Assembly (NCBI GenBank): GCA_020443945.1
Contig: JAIZWN010000676.1
Location: 1 to 34,682, forward strand
Direction: 5' to 3'
Length of the DNA: 34,682 nt
Source of the DNA: Candidatus Thiosymbion ectosymbiont of Robbea hypermnestra
GTDB taxonomy: Bacteria; Pseudomonadota; Gammaproteobacteria; Chromatiales; Chromatiaceae
Position numbers and translations under genes: made by a program. Every line of letters begins with the position of its first letter. The first letter of the stretch is position 1. The notes under the pieces were generated by a model. That model did no database searches, was not told where the DNA came from, and saw only the letters and a program-made list of their open reading frames with translations. Below, one piece after another: positions 1 to 7,725 of this stretch.

Positions 1-6
1 AATCTG

Positions 7-56
7 TAGGATGGGGCGCGAGACCACGCTAGGCTTTGCCTGTCCTATCATCCTAT
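7..56. repeat. REP-like inverted repeat at the window edge
   Basis: The bases TAGGATG near position 7 are repeated in inverted form as CATCCTA near position 49, enclosing a GC-rich stretch. The TAGGATG/CATCCTA arms match the ends of another hairpin in this window, near 4650-4731. It lies just downstream of the stop of the 110-residue gene and probably marks the end of that transcription unit or a REP element. Confidence 0.45.
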
Positions 57-67
57 AGATCACAGCA

Positions 68-400
68 CTACCCAATTCCGATCTTCTCGTCGGGTACCGG
101 ATCAACATCCGAAACCAGACAGACCAGGTTATTCCGTAGGTCCGGCGCGTGCTCAAGTAAATATTCGACTAATGGTCCATTGCCGTACAAGGCCAATCCA
201 TTTAGTTCACCCAAATATTTACCGAGCACTTCCAGGCAACCCAGGTCTTCCGCGCCCTCATCGAAAGCAAAACATTGGTGAGCACTGAACGCTACCCGGA
301 CTCCCGGAACATCAAGTTTTCGGTAATCACCAAAAAAGAATTTAGTTTTTTGGCTACTAAGACCTAATTTCAGGATCACTGCTTCATCGTCTTTGTCCAT
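68..400 (-). CDS. Hypothetical protein, 110 aa, downstream of a TIR gene
   Basis: I do not recognise this protein. The start at 400 is preferred over an in-frame ATG at 412 because a GGAGG lies between the two ATGs at the right distance from the second. The product is acidic and soluble with no signal peptide or membrane segment. Residues around LYGNGPLVEYLL, followed by a hydrophobic strand ending in VSDVDP, resemble the glycine-rich loop and first strands of a nucleotide-binding Rossmann-like fold; this is a loose impression only. The reading frame ends just before a REP-like hairpin, so it may be the surviving front of a longer protein. It follows the TIR gene by 34 nt on the same strand and is probably cotranscribed with it. 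Confidence 0.55.
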   Translation of the reverse strand: MDKDDEAVILKLGLSSQKTKFFFGDYRKLDVPGVRVAFSAHQCFAFDEGAEDLGCLEVLGKYLGELNGLALYGNGPLVEYLLEHAPDLRNNLVCLVSDVDPVPDEKIGIG

Positions 401-446
401 TATAGCCTCCATTATCTAAGGTGCCAGTTGTTTCAGATGCACGGGG

Positions 447-872
447 TCATCCGGTTATCGCATCAATGGCACCAATCATAGCCTGGCAATCCCATTGCAC
501 AACCATATCGCTCATCTCTCGCACTTCCGGGAGAACATCTGTCTGCTTAAAGGTAGGAACCGCAAATACCGGTTTGCTATGTTTACGCGCCATTTCAATC
601 TCGAGATCCACCCATTTACGTGAACTCTTGGTTTCATAAACACCGTTCAACAGAATCACTCCGGCAACAGGGACAATCTGGGATTCCAGACAATTCCGAA
701 TAAATCTCATGCCAATCTCAGTATTCGTATCCATTGCAGGGTCGTGCCAGGGCACACTAAAATTTCTCCACTTCAATGTCTCGCAGGCATCCAGCATATC
801 TCCCATACGTGTCCATTCATCGTGGAAACGCCAGGCATGGGTTATAAAGATGTCATAGAGTTTATTTGTCAT
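447..872 (-). CDS. ThsB-like TIR domain protein (MTH538/DUF1863 type)
   Basis: This 141-residue protein is almost entirely one TIR-like domain of the type found in the Thoeris sensor ThsB. Visible hallmarks are DIFITHAW at residues 7-14, KWRNFSVPWHDP at 34-45 and the helix WVDLEIEMA at 87-95, in which Glu91 occupies the position of the catalytic glutamate of TIR NADases. ThsB proteins sense phage and make cyclic ADP-ribose signals that activate ThsA; related TIR domains can also cleave NAD. No ThsA or other obvious effector lies beside it: the next gene downstream is an unrecognised 110-aa protein and the upstream gene is lhgO. An AGGGGAAAG ribosome binding site precedes the ATG. The fold is clear; a role in phage defence is inferred from the family. 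Confidence 0.85.
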   Translation of the reverse strand: MTNKLYDIFITHAWRFHDEWTRMGDMLDACETLKWRNFSVPWHDPAMDTNTEIGMRFIRNCLESQIVPVAGVILLNGVYETKSSRKWVDLEIEMARKHSKPVFAVPTFKQTDVLPEVREMSDMVVQWDCQAMIGAIDAITG

Positions 873-1076
873 TTCAACTTTCCCCTCAGGTTCTCTCGGT
901 TTCCTTCATCCGCATCGGAACGGGAAAATCTGGCTGTATTTTGCAACGGGCTTATACCGGTGGTGAGATGCCGATCATTTTTCTTTTGCACAAAGCGCAT
1001 AAAGTGGTCGCATCCTCTATGTTTCCTCGAGCCGGTCCGGATATGTCGATTGATAAGAGAACAGGATTTGAATACA

Positions 1077-2282
1077 TTATACTACCCGACTTTCCTCGAC
1101 AATCCTTTCCGCAAAGGCAAACGAGCTGGTAAACGCCGGGGATATGGCGTTTAATACATGGAGTGAGTTGTCGGTCTTTTCGAGAATATAATCCATTTTT
1201 AATTTTCCCGTTTTTATATTCACCAGTTGCGGACGTATGCCCGCCTTTGGTGTCGATACCATGTCCTCGGAGTTCAGTGACGGCAATAATTCACGCGCCG
1301 CAAACAGGAAGTTTCGCTTTCGGTATTTTGCCATCTCCCTATGGGCCATTTTTCTGAAATGATTTTTATTTCGCAGATACATGTTTGTAAGCCGCACGCC
1401 AATCCCGATGGCCTCGCTTGCTTTTATGCCCTTTATCTTCCCATAGTTTTCGCGCCCGAGGGCAGGTATGGCGGTGGGACCGACGTAGACATCCCCGCTG
1501 ATAACGCGGGTGAGGTGCACGCCTAAAAACGGAAGCGATACATCGGGCACCGGATAGATATTGGCCCTGATCTTGGGAGTGGCTGTCTCATTGAGCTTCC
1601 AGTAGATACCCTTGAAGGGAACCAGGGCATAGTCCTTCGCCAGCCCGAAGATTCCGGCGATCCTATCGGCATAGGCCCCGGCACAGTTGTAGAGGAAATC
1701 AAAACGAACAGCGCCCCGTGTGGTTTCGATTTCGTTCTTTTGGGTTCGTCTCAGTACCTTGGTGTGAAACAGGAAGGTTACGCCTTGCTGCTCGAGTTTT
1801 TCCCGTAGCCGCTTTACTACCGCCAGACTATCGATCACCGTCGTGGTAGGGCAATAGATGGCGGCAGGACCCTTGGCGGCAAAGGGCTCGATTTCGCTCA
1901 GCTGTTGCTGGTCGATACGCTCGGCGGGAATCCTGTTCTCTTTTGCGTTGTCGAGCAATTTCTCGATGGTGGGTAGTTGTTCTTCGGCGGTAGCCAGGAT
2001 CAATTTTCCGCATTGGGAATAGGGTATCTTTTCCTCCTTCGCAAACTCGATCATGCGTCTGCCGCCCTCGGCGCACACACGCGCCTTGAGGGTATCGCTG
2101 CTGTAATAGATGCCGCTGTGCAACACCCCACTGTTGCGGCCACTGGCGTGCATGCCCGGCATCGCCTCTTTATCCAGGATGGCGATGTGGGCACGGGGGT
2201 GGTGGTGCCGCAACTCGCTCGCCACCGTGAGGCCGACGATACCGGCCCCGACGATGACAAAATCATATGACGATGCGACCAT
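1077..2282 (-). CDS. lhgO: L-2-hydroxyglutarate oxidase (LhgO family)
   Basis: This is an FAD-dependent oxidoreductase of the DAO/LhgO family, about 401 aa, close to the usual length. The N-terminal dinucleotide fold VIVGAGIVGL lies at the start, followed by the family signature SGRNSGVLHSGIYY, in which histidine is the usual flavin-attachment or active-site region. LhgO oxidises L-2-hydroxyglutarate to 2-oxoglutarate and passes electrons to the quinone pool at the membrane. I chose the ATG at 2282 because homologues begin just before the glycine motif and a GAGG precedes it; an ATG at 2300 overlaps the stop of the upstream gene. It is the last gene of the sugar operon. The Cj1427-type dehydrogenase directly upstream is known in Campylobacter to use 2-oxoglutarate as oxidant and release L-2-hydroxyglutarate, so this enzyme probably recycles that by-product. 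Confidence 0.88.
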   Translation of the reverse strand: MVASSYDFVIVGAGIVGLTVASELRHHHPRAHIAILDKEAMPGMHASGRNSGVLHSGIYYSSDTLKARVCAEGGRRMIEFAKEEKIPYSQCGKLILATAEEQLPTIEKLLDNAKENRIPAERIDQQQLSEIEPFAAKGPAAIYCPTTTVIDSLAVVKRLREKLEQQGVTFLFHTKVLRRTQKNEIETTRGAVRFDFLYNCAGAYADRIAGIFGLAKDYALVPFKGIYWKLNETATPKIRANIYPVPDVSLPFLGVHLTRVISGDVYVGPTAIPALGRENYGKIKGIKASEAIGIGVRLTNMYLRNKNHFRKMAHREMAKYRKRNFLFAARELLPSLNSEDMVSTPKAGIRPQLVNIKTGKLKMDYILEKTDNSLHVLNAISPAFTSSFAFAERIVEESRVV

Positions 2283-2292
2283 CGAGACAGCC

Positions 2293-3231
2293 TCAAACAT
2301 TCCCGTAACGTGTGTTGCGGATCATGGTGTAGCCCTTGATCAGCTCACCGATGCCGCGATGCAGTGAGAATTCCGGCTTGAAACCGGTTGCCTCAATCTT
2401 ATCGTTGGAGACGATGTAATTGCGTTGATCCGGATCTTTACCCACCTGCTCGTCGATGAAGATGAACTCGGGCAGCTGTTCCTGGATATGTTCACAGAGC
2501 TCTTTTTTGGAGACATTGGCGTCGGAAAGGCCGACATTGTAGATCTCGCCCTTCATTGTGTCGTAGTTGTTCAACGCATGTTGAAAGACGCGGGAGACAT
2601 CGCGCACGTGGATGTAGTTGCGCTTGAAATGGCTTTCGAAGAGCACGACGAAGCGATCATAAACCGCACGGTAGGTAAAGTCATTGACCAGCAGGTCGAT
2701 ACGCATACGGGGTGACATACCGAATACCGTAGCCAGGCGAAAGCTGATGGCGTTGGGGTGATCCATCAGTCGTTTCTCGATTTCCACCTTTTCGATGGCG
2801 TATTGGGAGATCGGATGCAGGGGGGACTCTTCGTTGCAGTAGTTATTTTCATCTCCGGTGCCATAGGCGCTGTTGGTGGTGGGCATGAATACGATCTGAT
2901 CCCGCGAGAGGAGCCCGAGCATCAGGGTAATGGCGTCGTGGTTGATGGTTGTGGCGCCGACGGGATCGAGACCGCATAAGGGGGCGCCCACCAGCGCCGC
3001 GAGGGGAATGATAACATCGGCCCTCTGCATGAGAGAGGCCATGGTTTTTTCGACTCGGATATCCCCTTTGACCACCGAGAAGTCGGGATGATAGGCACAG
3101 TGGTTCAGACTGGTTTGTCTGAACATGAAATTGTCGAGCACCGTCACCCGATGACCCGCGGCAAGCAGGTCCGGCACCATAATGGAACCGAGATACCCGG
3201 CACCGCCGGTCACGAGGATGTTGTATGACAT
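2293..3231 (-). CDS. Cj1427-like NAD-dependent GDP-heptose 4-dehydrogenase
   Basis: This 312-residue extended short-chain dehydrogenase has the NAD loop TGGAGYLG at residues 8-15 and the catalytic YAIEK in its middle. The segments PLAALVGAPLC, SPRMRIDLLVNDFTYRA and FKRNYIHVRDV match my memory of Campylobacter jejuni Cj1427. That enzyme oxidises C4 of GDP-D-glycero-alpha-D-manno-heptose with a tightly bound NAD and regenerates the NAD by reducing 2-oxoglutarate to L-2-hydroxyglutarate. The gene sits between gmhA and lhgO in a cluster that also carries hddA and hddC, exactly the context needed for this substrate. An AGGAGA ribosome binding site precedes the ATG. The alternative is a generic NAD-dependent epimerase/dehydratase of the same fold, but the long shared segments make the Cj1427-type assignment likely. 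Confidence 0.82.
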   Translation of the reverse strand: MSYNILVTGGAGYLGSIMVPDLLAAGHRVTVLDNFMFRQTSLNHCAYHPDFSVVKGDIRVEKTMASLMQRADVIIPLAALVGAPLCGLDPVGATTINHDAITLMLGLLSRDQIVFMPTTNSAYGTGDENNYCNEESPLHPISQYAIEKVEIEKRLMDHPNAISFRLATVFGMSPRMRIDLLVNDFTYRAVYDRFVVLFESHFKRNYIHVRDVSRVFQHALNNYDTMKGEIYNVGLSDANVSKKELCEHIQEQLPEFIFIDEQVGKDPDQRNYIVSNDKIEATGFKPEFSLHRGIGELIKGYTMIRNTRYGNV

Positions 3232-3255
3232 CGATTTCTCCTGAGCGTTCGGCTT

Positions 3256-3840
3256 TCAAGATTGAAAAATTGTTTGTTCCACGCATTCGCAGAGGGTGTG
3301 GGCCAGGACCACGTGAACCTCCTGGATCGTACTCGTCACGGTGCCTGGCGCTATGATGCAGTAGTCCACTTTCTGTTTTGCCCGGCCACCGTCGTGTCCG
3401 GTAAATACGATGGTTGGTATCCGTCTCTCACGGCAGGCGTCGAATGCCTCGAGGATATTTACCGATTGCCCGGAGGTAGTGATACCGAGAAAGACATCTT
3501 TCCCGGTCATTTTCCCGATAACCTGGCGCGCAAAAACCTGTTCATAGCCGTAGTCGTTCCCGACCGCTGTCAGGATGGAGCTATTCACGGTGAGGGCTTC
3601 GGCAGGGAGAGGGGCACGGTCCCTTGCCAGCTTGCCGACGAATTCCGCCGCGAGGTGTTGGGCATCCGCGGCGGATCCTCCATTTCCCGCGATATAGAGC
3701 CTGCCACCCTGTCGGTAACGCTCGATAACCACCGCCACCGCTTGTTCGAAAACACGGGTTTGTGTTTCGTCCTTCAGGAATCGTTGTTTGGCCTCGATGG
3801 ATTCCTGAAGGTTTTTGCGAAGTATTGCAGATGGCCGCAT
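3256..3840 (-). CDS. gmhA: Sedoheptulose-7-phosphate isomerase (GmhA type)
   Basis: This 194-residue SIS-domain protein has the usual GmhA length. It carries AGNGGSAADAQHLAAEFVGK at residues 51-70, with the His and Glu of the active site, and a second conserved block GITTSGQSVNILEA. GmhA converts sedoheptulose 7-phosphate to D-glycero-D-manno-heptose 7-phosphate in the cytosol, the first step of both ADP- and GDP-heptose synthesis. A GAGAGGA ribosome binding site precedes the start. Because hddC and hddA lie in the same operon, this copy probably serves the GDP-heptose branch; a separate housekeeping gmhA for lipopolysaccharide core may exist elsewhere. The phosphatase GmhB needed between HddA and HddC was not found in the window. 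Confidence 0.9.
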   Translation of the reverse strand: MRPSAILRKNLQESIEAKQRFLKDETQTRVFEQAVAVVIERYRQGGRLYIAGNGGSAADAQHLAAEFVGKLARDRAPLPAEALTVNSSILTAVGNDYGYEQVFARQVIGKMTGKDVFLGITTSGQSVNILEAFDACRERRIPTIVFTGHDGGRAKQKVDYCIIAPGTVTSTIQEVHVVLAHTLCECVEQTIFQS

Positions 3841-3861
3841 ATGTCCTCTCGCTACTGTTCA

Positions 3862-4578
3862 CTACTGTGTCAGCATTTCGACTGCCAGAAGATAATCCTC
3901 GGGGATACCGATATCGATAAAGCGGCCGGACTGCTCTATACCGTAAAGCCCACGCCCTCGATTCAGGAGGAAGGGCAGCAGGTCGTTTTCAAGGGAGTAT
4001 TTCTTATCCGCCTTCTTTGGGAGGCCGTGCAGTACCGACGGCTCCACCAAGTAAGCGCCGCCGTTTGCCAATCTGCCAGGTTGCCCGGTGTCCGACCGGA
4101 GCCTATGGATGCGGCCGTCATCCGCAACCTCCAGCCCCATATAGCGCCCGATCTCGATATAGCGCCCGATCTCGCTGGCTCGAAACAGGACGAAGGTCCA
4201 TTCCGATGCGCGTTCGACGTGAAAGTGCGCGAGCTGTTTCAGGTCGACCTCGAAAAAGGTATCGCCATTGAGCACCAGAAAGGGTTCCGTAAGGCCCTCC
4301 GCGGCGAGCAGTAATCCCCCCCCCGTACCAAGCGGTGTCTGTTCCACCACGTAGTCGACCGGTATGCCCCGATAGGTAGACCCGAAGTGATCGATTACGG
4401 TCCGGTGTCGATAGCCCAGGGATAAGATGAATCGATCAATGCCCTGTTCGCACCAGTAGTCCATTTGGTATTCGAGAAAGGGGCGACCATCGATGGGGGC
4501 CATGGGTTTCGGCAGATCGGGTACGGCGCTACGCAGCCGCGTACCCAGCCCCCCGGCCAGGATAATGGCTGTTGTCAT
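3862..4578 (-). CDS. hddC: D-glycero-alpha-D-manno-heptose 1-phosphate guanylyltransferase (HddC-like)
   Basis: This is a sugar-nucleotide transferase of about 238 aa beginning MTTAIILAGGLGTRL, the nucleotide-binding signature of the NTP_transferase family, followed by LPKPMAPI with the conserved lysine. A VLNGDTFFEVD block provides the metal-binding Asp. HddC transfers GMP to heptose 1-phosphate to give GDP-D-glycero-alpha-D-manno-heptose; the GmhA and HddA neighbours support this substrate over a hexose 1-phosphate. The ATG at 4578 is preferred to one six codons upstream because the family begins directly with the beta strand before the glycine loop. The gene contains an in-frame 18-bp tandem duplication (4141-4176) that produces the repeated residues EIGRYIEIGRYM. 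Confidence 0.87.
   Translation of the reverse strand: MTTAIILAGGLGTRLRSAVPDLPKPMAPIDGRPFLEYQMDYWCEQGIDRFILSLGYRHRTVIDHFGSTYRGIPVDYVVEQTPLGTGGGLLLAAEGLTEPFLVLNGDTFFEVDLKQLAHFHVERASEWTFVLFRASEIGRYIEIGRYMGLEVADDGRIHRLRSDTGQPGRLANGGAYLVEPSVLHGLPKKADKKYSLENDLLPFLLNRGRGLYGIEQSGRFIDIGIPEDYLLAVEMLTQ
4141..4176 (-). repeat. 18-bp perfect or near-perfect tandem duplication inside hddC
   Basis: The plus-strand unit ATAGCGCCCGATCTCGAT occurs at 4141-4158 and again at 4159-4176 with one changed base near the end. It keeps the frame and duplicates six residues, EIGRYI. Such a tidy tandem copy suggests a recent slippage event. Confidence 0.8.
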
Positions 4579-4648
4579 TGGCCGCTGGCACCCCATTTCA
4601 GAATATTTTGCATATGAAAGCCACTACCCGCGACTGGATACCCCCAGT

Positions 4649-4731
4649 GGGATGGGCAGTGAGCGGAGTGAACCGCATCGACTGCGTGTCGGTTCACTGA
4701 TGCAGTTCGTTTCACTGGTCCCGCATCCTAC
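4649..4731. repeat. REP-like inverted repeat between the ColD-like gene and hddC
   Basis: The 187-nt gap between the ColD-like stop and the hddC start holds an imperfect hairpin. The left arm reads GGATGGGCAGTGAG and then GTGAACCGCATC; the right arm reads GATGCAGTTCGTTTCACTG and then CCGCATCC, the reverse complement with a few mismatches. The GGATG...CATCC ends recur at the start of the window. It may fold in the transcript and tune expression of hddC and later genes, or attenuate transcription; there is no T run that would make it a typical terminator. Confidence 0.6.
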
Positions 4732-4765
4732 GCGAGTTATCCGCAAGATAAGGGGGAACGAGGTA

Positions 4766-5938
4766 CTAGTCGGCGGCGTTCAGAATGGCGCAGATCGCAT
4801 CGACCTCCTCGTCACGGAGGTCAGGAAAGTTGCCGATATAAAAGCCGTAGAAGTGGATGTGCTCGGTTTCCGGGAATTTACGATAATACCCTTCCGGTAC
4901 AATCCCTTTGAGGTAAGGTTGACGCAACTGATTGCCTCCCCCCGCGCTGCCGCGCCGAAATTCGATGCCATGTTCACGCATCCTGTCCATCAACCGTTGC
5001 ACAAAGGCCCCGTCCGGTTTTCTCAGTACGAGATTGAAGGCGTAATTGCTTGAACCTTCGAGCTTGAAATCGGTACGGTATTTCTCGGGATCCAGCTGCC
5101 TCAGAAATCTGTGGAGGTTTTCCGTGCGGCGTGCAATGTTGGCATCCAGCCTTTTCAGCTGGGTATGCCCCATGATTCCGCCGATTTCAGTATTACGCAT
5201 GTTGTAGGCGGGATAGGCAAAGATGAATTCCGGATTGAGCTCCGGGTTGTCGGTTCGGTAGCGATCACGAAGGTCCGGATGATCGGATTCACGCACCATC
5301 CCGTGTGAACGCAGCATGCGCACCTGCTGATAGACCTCTTCATCATCGGTGCAGACCATGCCGCCCTCTATGGTGCTCATATGGTGGGCATAGTAGAAGG
5401 AGAAATTGGAGATCCAGCCGAAAGTACCCGCTTTCCGGCCGTTGTGGGTTGTACCGTGGGATTCGCAAACATCTTCGATCAGCGGAACCCCGCGCCGCTC
5501 CAGCTCATCGATGAGTTGATCCGTCAGGCCATCGAATCCCTGAACATGGGTAAGAAAGACCGCGCGGGTCTTCTCGTTGAGCTTGCCGATTACCTGCCTG
5601 GTATCCATCGCCAGGGTGCGGGGGTCGATATCCACGAATACGGGGGTAAAGCCATTCTGAAGCACGGATGAGATATCCGAGATCCAGGTCAGTGGCGGAA
5701 CAATCACCTCGCCTCCCTCCGGGTGGCGAATCTTCAGAATCGCCATGGTGAGGAGATTGGAAGAGGCACCGGAGTTCAGAAAAACGCTGTATCCGACACC
5801 CAACCACCGTGACCATTCCGCCTCAAAGGCGCGAACATTCGCGCCATTGGTCAGCATCGGATCATCCCGCCTCAGGTACTCGATAACCGCGTCCAGATCT
5901 TCACGGTGGATATTGTTGCGCATTAATGGAAATTTCAT
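4766..5938 (-). CDS. ColD-like PLP-dependent GDP-4-keto-sugar 3-dehydratase
   Basis: This 390-residue DegT/DnrJ/EryC1/StrS family protein is a dehydratase rather than an aminotransferase. At the usual Schiff-base lysine site the sequence reads FYYAHHMSTIEGG, placing His186 where aminotransferases have Lys; the same substitution defines ColD (GDP-4-keto-6-deoxymannose 3-dehydratase) and E1/RfbH. The PLP-holding Asp156 lies in LIEDVCESHG. ColD has the same length and lacks the [2Fe-2S] cysteines of E1, as does this protein, so the ColD-type reaction is expected: glutamate recharges the cofactor, 2-oxoglutarate is released and the C3 hydroxyl is lost as water with hydrolytic loss of ammonia. A TGGAGT site precedes the ATG. 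The neighbours suggest a GDP-4-keto-heptose substrate; this is inference. Confidence 0.85.
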   Translation of the reverse strand: MKFPLMRNNIHREDLDAVIEYLRRDDPMLTNGANVRAFEAEWSRWLGVGYSVFLNSGASSNLLTMAILKIRHPEGGEVIVPPLTWISDISSVLQNGFTPVFVDIDPRTLAMDTRQVIGKLNEKTRAVFLTHVQGFDGLTDQLIDELERRGVPLIEDVCESHGTTHNGRKAGTFGWISNFSFYYAHHMSTIEGGMVCTDDEEVYQQVRMLRSHGMVRESDHPDLRDRYRTDNPELNPEFIFAYPAYNMRNTEIGGIMGHTQLKRLDANIARRTENLHRFLRQLDPEKYRTDFKLEGSSNYAFNLVLRKPDGAFVQRLMDRMREHGIEFRRGSAGGGNQLRQPYLKGIVPEGYYRKFPETEHIHFYGFYIGNFPDLRDEEVDAICAILNAAD

Positions 5939-5950
5939 GAATACTCCAGC

Positions 5951-6916
5951 TCAATCAGGTAGGGATTCACTAAAGCTACGCACACGATTCAATACGGATT
6001 GGGTGCCGATCCCAACCTTTTCGTGCAGCTCCGCACGCGAGCCGAGCTCGAAGCGGTAAGCCGGCTCGACGCCCAGGTTCAATACCCTGGATTGCAGATT
6101 CCGCCGTGCGATGAACTCGAACAGCATCGAGTCGAGTCCGCCGCGCCCCCGGAAACCTTCCTCCAGCGTTACCACACCGATATAAGGCATCAATGCCGAC
6201 GCAAGCCGCTCCACCGCATAGTCCGTCAGGTTGAAGAGGTCGATCACCCCGACCTCCTCGCCCTTTTCGGCAAGCCGCTCGGCTACATCGAGTGCGGTAT
6301 GCAACATATAACCCGTCGCAACCAGACACATGCGATTGCCTTTCTTATGAACATGAAACCCCGCTTCCATATCAGGGGCTTTCCGTTCGTAGATCACGGG
6401 AAGCGCCTGGGCGTCGAAACGCAAATATTTGGGACCCCGGTTGCCGACGCAATGATGAAACAGATGTTGCGCGGTGACATGATCCGCCGGGGACAGGAGC
6501 CGGAAATTGGGCAGCGCCCGCATCAGGGTGATGTCCTCATAGCATTGATGCGTCGGCCCGGAAAGGGCATAACTGTATCCGGCGCCCACCCCGACCAGGT
6601 TGACATTCATGGGACGCACTTCGGAGAGTAGCGCAAGGCTTACCCGGGCCTGCTCATAGCAGCGCATGGTAATGAAAGGGGCGATCGCATAGGCAAATAC
6701 GGTATAACCTTCCAGCGCCAAACCGGCGGAGATGTTGATCAGATTCTGCTCCGCGATACCTACATTGACGAATCGGTCTGGAAAATCCGCGCGGATTTTA
6801 TCGAGCACGGGTGAACCAAAGTCGGCGGTGACAAAGAAGATTCCCCGGTCATCCGCCATCGCCTCCCAGACCTGCTCCAGAAAGGCGTCCCGCATGGCCC
6901 GCGGTTGGAGGCTCAT
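5951..6916 (-). CDS. Transketolase C-terminal subunit (pyrimidine and C domains)
   Basis: This 321-residue protein carries the TPP-binding Pyr domain and the C-terminal domain of a transketolase. FVNVGIAEQNLINISAGLALEG near residue 50 contains the conserved Glu that activates the thiamine ring, and the later GPTHQCYED block is typical of transketolase. It overlaps the N-subunit gene by the four bases ATGA, so the two are translationally coupled and form one split enzyme. Split transketolases of this kind are often found in sugar clusters rather than central metabolism. Placed after a ColD-like dehydratase and beside an Fcl-like reductase, the pair is a good candidate for transferring a two-carbon ketol unit onto a 4-keto-3-deoxy sugar, by analogy with the TPP enzyme YerE of yersiniose synthesis. 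The acceptor is inferred. Confidence 0.88.
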   Translation of the reverse strand: MSLQPRAMRDAFLEQVWEAMADDRGIFFVTADFGSPVLDKIRADFPDRFVNVGIAEQNLINISAGLALEGYTVFAYAIAPFITMRCYEQARVSLALLSEVRPMNVNLVGVGAGYSYALSGPTHQCYEDITLMRALPNFRLLSPADHVTAQHLFHHCVGNRGPKYLRFDAQALPVIYERKAPDMEAGFHVHKKGNRMCLVATGYMLHTALDVAERLAEKGEEVGVIDLFNLTDYAVERLASALMPYIGVVTLEEGFRGRGGLDSMLFEFIARRNLQSRVLNLGVEPAYRFELGSRAELHEKVGIGTQSVLNRVRSFSESLPD

Positions 6917-7725
6917 GATTTCGTCTCCAATAGTGCATCGATCAATTCCGGTTTCGGATTGATGATGTGCGACAGTGGAGCATTTTCCAATCCGGGCACG
7001 CCGCGCCCTTTCAGGGTCCTGGCGATAAGCGCCTTGGGTTTGCCCGTCGCGGTCTTTTTCTGCCGCGCCAGAACCGCCTGCACGGCGGATACATCATGGC
7101 CGTCGACCTCGCCACAGTCCCAACCGAAAGCGGTGAGACGCCCGTTCAAATCACCATGCGACACGATCTCGTCCGTGTACCCCAACATACTGATCCGGTT
7201 ATTATCGACGATCAGATGCAGGTTATCGAGCCTGTGTTGAGAGGCGAACATAATGGCCTCCCAACAGGCGCCTTCATGCAATTCGCCATCACCCGCAACG
7301 ACAAAAACACCCTTGTCGCTCCCTTTGGATTTGAGCGCGAGAGCAACACCCGTGGCGACCCCCAGTCCGTGGCCCAATGAGCCATTGACTGTCTCATATC
7401 CGGGAATTATCGGGTCGGGTATACCGCCGAGGAAGCTCCCCACCTCGCAGATCCGGTGCAGCTCCTCCGACGCGAAATAACCCAGATCCGCAAGGATGGG
7501 ATACAGGCAGATCGATCCGTGACCCTTGCTGATAATGCATCTGTCACGCCCGGTATCCAGCGGATTTTTCGGATTGAATCGGAGAATACCACCGTAATAG
7601 AGGGCGACGAATATCTCGACCGAGGAAAGCGAAGAGGCTAAACGGGTTTCCGGGGCGCGTCGATGTATCGCCAGGGTTTCCCGCCACACCCAGGATGCCT
7701 TGCTTTGCAGATCGGATTGATTCAT
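6913..7725 (-). CDS. Transketolase N-terminal subunit (TPP diphosphate-binding domain)
   Basis: This 270-residue subunit holds the PP domain of a split transketolase. SKGHGS near residue 67 gives the active-site histidine, and GDGELHEGACWEA followed about 20 residues later by NNRIS forms the GDG...N motif for magnesium and thiamine diphosphate. GSLGHGLGVATG is also typical. It overlaps the Fcl-like gene upstream and the C-subunit gene downstream by four bases each (ATGA), indicating tight coupling in one operon. The pair as a whole (about 590 aa) is shorter than housekeeping transketolase, as usual for split versions. See the C subunit for the proposed role in branching the sugar. Confidence 0.9.
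   Translation of the reverse strand: MNQSDLQSKASWVWRETLAIHRRAPETRLASSLSSVEIFVALYYGGILRFNPKNPLDTGRDRCIISKGHGSICLYPILADLGYFASEELHRICEVGSFLGGIPDPIIPGYETVNGSLGHGLGVATGVALALKSKGSDKGVFVVAGDGELHEGACWEAIMFASQHRLDNLHLIVDNNRISMLGYTDEIVSHGDLNGRLTAFGWDCGEVDGHDVSAVQAVLARQKKTATGKPKALIARTLKGRGVPGLENAPLSHIINPKPELIDALLETKS

Noticed and set aside
3262..4314. A 350-codon open frame on the plus strand opposite gmhA and hddC
   Set aside because: It spans two well-supported genes and their gap, without recognisable domains; a shadow frame.
4766..5938. An E1/RfbH-type iron-sulfur dehydratase or an ordinary aminotransferase
   Set aside because: The cysteines for a [2Fe-2S] cluster are absent and the Schiff-base lysine is a histidine, so a ColD-type dehydratase is the better reading.
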